Positions 60,590-64,000 of a stretch of 64,000 bases of DNA are shown in pieces (the first letter of the stretch is position 1; every line of letters starts with the position of its first letter). The translations under genes and the position numbers were made by a program. Location of the stretch: contig CAMGZM010000004.1 of the NCBI GenBank assembly GCA_946183145.1, positions 1 through 64,000 of the forward strand, given 5' to 3'. The notes beneath the pieces are model-generated. The model saw only the letters and a program-made list of their open reading frames with translations, made no database searches and was not told where the DNA came from. Source of the stretch: an uncultured Fretibacterium sp. GTDB taxonomy: Bacteria; Synergistota; Synergistia; Synergistales; Aminobacteriaceae.

Positions 60590-62144
60590 AGATTTGAAGC
60601 TCCTCGACTGCACACTCAGGGACGGAGGCTACATTAACGACTGGAAATGGGGACGGAATACAGCAGGCAACATAATTCGCTCACTGGTGAAAGCAAAAAT
60701 CGACATTGTAGAAGCGGGCTTCCTCCGCAATACTGAAGGCTATAATCCTGATATTACAGTCTGCAATACCATTGAGGAACTCAACAGCCTTGTACCTGCT
60801 TATACCGGGCATACTATGTTTTCTGCAATGGCCATGAGAAGCAACTACGACATAAGCAAGCTGACACCTTACAGCGGAAATGGTATCGAAATGATACGCA
60901 TTACAGCTCATGATTACGATATTGCAGAAGGCTTTGTATTTGCGCGTGAAGTAAAGGAAAGAGGCTACAAACTCAGTATTAACCCAATAAACATAATGGG
61001 ATATTCAGACCGTGAAATCTTATGGATAATCGACCAGACAAACAGCATACAGCCTTATCAGTTTTCAGTTGTCGATACTTTCGGGAGCATGAAGCGGAAA
61101 GATCTCCTGCGTATTGTCTCGGCTGTTGATCATAATCTTGACCCGAATATACGTCTGGCTCTTCACTTGCACGAAAATATGTCGCTCAGTTATTCCCTTG
61201 CTCAGGACTTCATAGAGTTTCACCTTAACCGCCCTATTACCATAGATGCCAGCCTTATGGGTATTGGACGGACTCCCGGTAATCTTCCCGTTGAACTTAT
61301 TGCTGACTACCTGAATGACAATGAGGGGAAATCATACGATATTGATTACATGATGGATGCCATAGATGATTACATCACTCCCATGAGAGGCCAAGCAAAC
61401 TGGGGTTACTCGCCTTCATATTTTCTTTCAGCCCGTTTCAACCTTCACAGGAATTACGCCGAATACTACCTTAAAAAGGGAGACCTGACTCACAGGGACA
61501 TCAATCACATTCTTGCGGGTTTCGACCGCTCAAAATGCACAGCCTTTGACTCTGAGTATGCTGACATGCTTTATGAGCAGTACAAGAACAACAGCATTGA
61601 CGACACGCAGAGCCGCGAAAGCCTGAAACGTGAGCTTCACGGAAAAGATATTCTGCTTATTGCCCCCGGCGCGAGCATAACGGATCATGAGGACGAAATA
61701 AGGCAGTACATAGAGCTTCACAGGCCGGTGGTAATATCCGTTAATTTTGTTACGGACAAATTCCGCGCTGACTATTCATTTTTCGGAAACAACAGGCGTT
61801 TTGACTATAATGACAGCTTCCCGGGAAAAGTCATAGCCACGTCAAATTTGCCTGAGCGGAAAGTCGATTACAGGATTGACTACAACAGCCTGACAGGGGA
61901 TTTCAGTTACAGCTCAAGCAGTGTGATTATGGCATTGAAACTTTTGCGTGATATGGGCGTAAATAGTATCGCTGTTGCTGGTGCTGACGGCTATAAAGAA
62001 GGTGTAAAAAGCTATTATGACAGCAGCATGAGGCGTTATTCCGGGGAAGACAGCAAAATTAACGCTGCATTCGTGAAAGCTGTGAAAAGTCTCGGAATCA
62101 ATATAGAGTTTATTACGCCGTCAATTTACGCGGAAATGCTGTAG
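60579..62144 (+). CDS. DRE-TIM aldolase fused to a Rossmann-like C-terminal domain
   Basis: A 521-residue two-domain protein. Residues 1-300 form a DRE-TIM (HMGL-like) aldolase barrel: D10-CTLRDG, and the metal HxH at H196/H198 in LALHLHENMSLS; nearest are 4-hydroxy-2-oxovalerate aldolase-like enzymes found in glycan clusters. From about 348 a second domain starts KDILLIAPGASITDHEDEIRQYI, then VVISVNFV, ADYSFFGNNRRF and SIAVAGADGYKEG, resembling the Rossmann folds of DUF115/MAF and CMP-sugar sialyltransferases. Coupled to a CMP-sugar synthetase gene, it could make and possibly transfer a 2-oxo acid sugar. The fusion and its role are inferred. Confidence 0.75.
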   Translation: MYIKDLKLLDCTLRDGGYINDWKWGRNTAGNIIRSLVKAKIDIVEAGFLRNTEGYNPDITVCNTIEELNSLVPAYTGHTMFSAMAMRSNYDISKLTPYSGNGIEMIRITAHDYDIAEGFVFAREVKERGYKLSINPINIMGYSDREILWIIDQTNSIQPYQFSVVDTFGSMKRKDLLRIVSAVDHNLDPNIRLALHLHENMSLSYSLAQDFIEFHLNRPITIDASLMGIGRTPGNLPVELIADYLNDNEGKSYDIDYMMDAIDDYITPMRGQANWGYSPSYFLSARFNLHRNYAEYYLKKGDLTHRDINHILAGFDRSKCTAFDSEYADMLYEQYKNNSIDDTQSRESLKRELHGKDILLIAPGASITDHEDEIRQYIELHRPVVISVNFVTDKFRADYSFFGNNRRFDYNDSFPGKVIATSNLPERKVDYRIDYNSLTGDFSYSSSSVIMALKLLRDMGVNSIAVAGADGYKEGVKSYYDSSMRRYSGEDSKINAAFVKAVKSLGINIEFITPSIYAEML

Positions 62145-62154
62145 CAAGAGCAGC

Positions 62155-62196
62155 AGACAGGAGAACATTTGCCCCGCGTATTATGCTCTCCTGTCT
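62155..62196. terminator. perfect inverted repeat between convergent genes
   Basis: AGACAGGAGA (62155-62164) and TCTCCTGTCT (62187-62196) pair over 10 bases in the gap between the aldolase and metK genes. No T-run follows on either side, so it is terminator-like only. Confidence 0.45.
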
Positions 62197-62209
62197 CAAT
62201 CACAAACGC

Positions 62210-63409
62210 TTAAATCCCTGCTGCTTTCCTGAGAGTTTCTGCCCTGTCGGTTTTCTCCCACCCCGGCAAATTCTGCAGATCGATTCTACCCATATGACCA
62301 TAAGCCGCCAACTCTTTATACTGAGGCTTCCTCAAATCTAAATCCCGGATAATCGCTGCCGGCCTGAAGTCAAAGTATTCACGGAGCAGCGCAGAAATTT
62401 TTTCCTCGCTGATTTTCCCCGTTCCGAATGTGTTTACGTTGAGTGATACGGGCTCTGCGACTCCGATTGCGTACGCGACCTGAATCTGGCACTCGTCAGC
62501 AAGTCCCGCCGCAACAATATTTTTCGCCGCGTAGCGTGTCATATATGCGCCGCTTCTGTCAACCTTCGTAGGATCTTTCCCGCTGAAAGCTCCGCCGCCG
62601 TGAGGAACCCATCCGCCGTAAGTGTCAACGATAATCTTACGCCCCGTTAAGCCTGAGTCAGCAGCAGGGCCACCCTTCACGAAACGCCCCGTAGGATTCA
62701 CGAATATGCGCGTGTTTTTGTCGATGAGATTCGCGGGGACTATCGGCTCAATCACACGAGAAATCATATCAGCTCGAATCATTTCGAGGCTCGCTGAAGG
62801 GTCATGCTGAGTCGATACTACTATCGTGTCTGCGTGTACTGCCTTTCTGTTCTCGTAACGCAATGAGACCTGAGTTTTTCCGTCCGGCCTGAGATACGGC
62901 AATGTTCCGTCCTTGCGTATTTTTGCGAGCTGGCGTGCTAATGCGTGCGACAAAGCGATGGGCATCGGCATAAATTCTTCTGTCTCATTCGTAGCATATC
63001 CGAACATCATACCCTGATCCCCTGCTCCGATTTTCGCAACGTCCTCTTCTCCTGCTCCTGAGCCGCGAACCTCTATTGCGTCATCGACTCCCTGCGCAAT
63101 GTCCCCGGACTGTTCATCGAGTGCCACAAACACAGCGCATGAATTTCCGTCAAAACCGTAATCCGCGTTCGTGTAGCCGATTCCGTTTATCGTCTCTCGC
63201 GCAATTTTCTGTATGTCAACATGTGCCTTTGTCGTAATCTCGCCTGCAATCACAGCGAATCCCGTTGACACTAACGTTTCACACGCAACACGCCCCATCG
63301 GATCTTCAGCTAAAATTGCGTCAAGAACTGAGTCCGAAATCTGATCCGCTACTTTGTCGGGGTGTCCTTCTGTTACTGACTCTGATGAAAATATGAATGT
63401 ATCTGCCAT
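62210..63409 (-). CDS. metK: S-adenosylmethionine synthetase
   Basis: A 399-residue enzyme making SAM from methionine and ATP. It has the signature [17 protein letters not shown] at the start and [12 protein letters not shown], plus [23 protein letters not shown] for the phosphate site. The upstream leader is a SAM-I riboswitch with a terminator, so the product shuts off its own gene. SD is AAGGAGG. Confidence 0.97.
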   Translation of the reverse strand: MADTFIFSSESVTEGHPDKVADQISDSVLDAILAEDPMGRVACETLVSTGFAVIAGEITTKAHVDIQKIARETINGIGYTNADYGFDGNSCAVFVALDEQSGDIAQGVDDAIEVRGSGAGEEDVAKIGAGDQGMMFGYATNETEEFMPMPIALSHALARQLAKIRKDGTLPYLRPDGKTQVSLRYENRKAVHADTIVVSTQHDPSASLEMIRADMISRVIEPIVPANLIDKNTRIFVNPTGRFVKGGPAADSGLTGRKIIVDTYGGWVPHGGGAFSGKDPTKVDRSGAYMTRYAAKNIVAAGLADECQIQVAYAIGVAEPVSLNVNTFGTGKISEEKISALLREYFDFRPAAIIRDLDLRKPQYKELAAYGHMGRIDLQNLPGWEKTDRAETLRKAAGI

Positions 63410-63437
63410 CTTACAGCCTCCTTGTTATGTATAAGCA

Positions 63438-63475
63438 CAAAAAAATGTACCCTCCTGAACAATTCAAGAGAGTAC
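63438..63475 (-). terminator. expression-platform terminator of the metK SAM riboswitch
   Basis: On the minus strand GTACTCTCTTGAA pairs with TTCAGGAGGGTAC (two wobbles) around TTG, followed by T7. It lies between the riboswitch aptamer and metK and would form when SAM is bound. Confidence 0.9.
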
Positions 63476-63501
63476 ACGCAAATTTTCTTCTGTCGTTCTC
63501 T

Positions 63502-63601
63502 CTCTCATCATCCAGCTTTGACTTGCTGCCGATATTGGCACCTGATTCAAACAGGTTGCCGGGCTTCACAGGGTCGGTCCCTCCGCCTCTCTCGATAAGA
63601 G
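63502..63601 (-). promoter_or_regulatory. SAM-I (S-box) riboswitch
   Basis: The minus strand reads CTCTTATCGAGAGAGGCGGAGGGACCGACCC, then TGAAGCCCGGCAACC, GGTGCCAAT, and closes with GATGAGAG, which pairs with the 5' CTCTTATC (P1). These are the conserved SAM-I elements in order. SAM binding stabilises P1 and lets the downstream terminator form, cutting metK expression. Confidence 0.95.
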
Positions 63602-63625
63602 TTATATTTTCTTACGGTTTATATT

Positions 63626-64000
63626 TTACTTTGAGTACAACTCGACCGCAAGTATTTCTGTTACATCAATGGGCAGTTCCTCGCGCAAGGGTTCACGGAT
63701 TAATTTTGCGCTGAACTGTGCTTTGTCCTTCTCAAGGTAGGGTACGCTGAACGACACAAGCCCGTTGAAGTTTGACTCAACAAGAGGATTCGTGCGTGTT
63801 TTCTCCTTGAGGCTGATTACGTCATTGACCTTCACGCCGTATGACGGAATGTCTACTTTTGAGCCGTTCACGAGAATATGCCCGTGAGTAACGAGCTGCC
63901 TTGCCTGACGGATTGAGCGTGCGAATCCAGTGCGGTAAACGAGATTGTCGAGCCTGCACTCTAACGCCTTGAGCAACGCAACACCAGTCATCTCATCGCT
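63626..64000 (-). CDS. rpsD: 30S ribosomal protein S4, C-terminal part
   Basis: The last 124 residues of S4, cut by the right edge. The S4 RNA-binding domain is clear ([30 protein letters not shown]), followed by the C-terminal [21 protein letters not shown]4 starts 30S assembly. The missing N-terminus lies beyond 64000, so start and full length are not known. Confidence 0.95.
   Translation of the reverse strand, partial: SDEMTGVALLKALECRLDNLVYRTGFARSIRQARQLVTHGHILVNGSKVDIPSYGVKVNDVISLKEKTRTNPLVESNFNGLVSFSVPYLEKDKAQFSAKLIREPLREELPIDVTEILAVELYSK

Noticed and set aside
1-64000. tRNA genes
   Set aside because: No GGTTCGAATCC-type T-arm with acceptor pairing was found in any gap.
1-64000. Transposase or integrase genes
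   Set aside because: No DDE, HUH or tyrosine recombinase pattern was seen in any translated ORF, so no mobile element is claimed.

Overview
The window reads as a chromosomal piece of a Gram-negative-type (diderm), flagellated, probably anaerobic and probably host-associated member of the Synergistota. The best lineage mark is a C-terminal sorting tail on the S37 peptidase (SSGG..C, a hydrophobic stretch, then RRKK) that matches the Synergist-CTERM pattern. A CMP-ulosonate cytidylyltransferase, a Wzm/Wzt exporter and flagella with FliY/FlbD fit a diderm of this group. No tool could be run, so the taxonomy is an inference. Many genes start with TTG behind a strong Shine-Dalgarno (the MmeI-like enzyme, infC, motA, fliL, leuC, the KdsB-like gene), and extended -10 boxes of the form TGCTATAAT recur.

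Layout. 1-1000: 5' end of a minus-strand 16S rRNA gene with tandem promoters, then a split type IV pilin-like gene. 1019-5754: a defence pair, an MmeI-like fused restriction-methylation enzyme facing an OLD-type ATPase/TOPRIM nuclease. 5840-14722: a housekeeping block (infC-rpmI-rplT-pheS-pheT, zapA, rplI, dnaB) with a second, type II restriction-modification system and a tiny Cys-rich membrane protein set between zapA and rplI. 14880-25700: mixed metabolic, signalling and surface genes (PH-domain protein, hybrid histidine kinase, APC permease with a 12-G tract, S37 peptidase, cupin, ArdC/ImmA-like protein, FMN/FAD reductase) and a duplicated upstream region holding a ribbon-helix-helix protein. 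26050-29409: a TPP enzyme and a CoA-acylating aldehyde dehydrogenase that probably work in sequence. 29705-33973: a two-domain lipoprotein and an AddB-like nuclease.

34040-42595 is one minus-strand run: GAF protein, dxs, tlyA, ankyrin protein, wzm, wzt, gmd, with overlapping genes. 42739-51587 is a flagellar operon (flbD, motA, motB, fliL, fliM, fliY, cheY, fliO, fliP, fliQ, fliR, flhB) interrupted by a hicBA toxin-antitoxin module and a second HicB whose C-terminus is a HicA remnant. 52300-54127 holds a LeuC/LeuD-type hydro-lyase pair behind a perfect inverted repeat. 54205-55641 is an AT-rich membrane protein resembling an O-antigen polymerase. 55698-58878 is ybaB-recR-ispDF-small ORF-tsaD. 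59849-62144 is a two-gene unit joining a CMP-sugar synthetase to a DRE-TIM aldolase fused to a second Rossmann-like domain; this is the best candidate for an undescribed pathway. 62210-64000 carries metK under a SAM-I riboswitch with its terminator, and the 3' part of rpsD.

Starts were moved from the ORF track where a Shine-Dalgarno or an overlap favoured another codon. All motif and composition statements are by eye.
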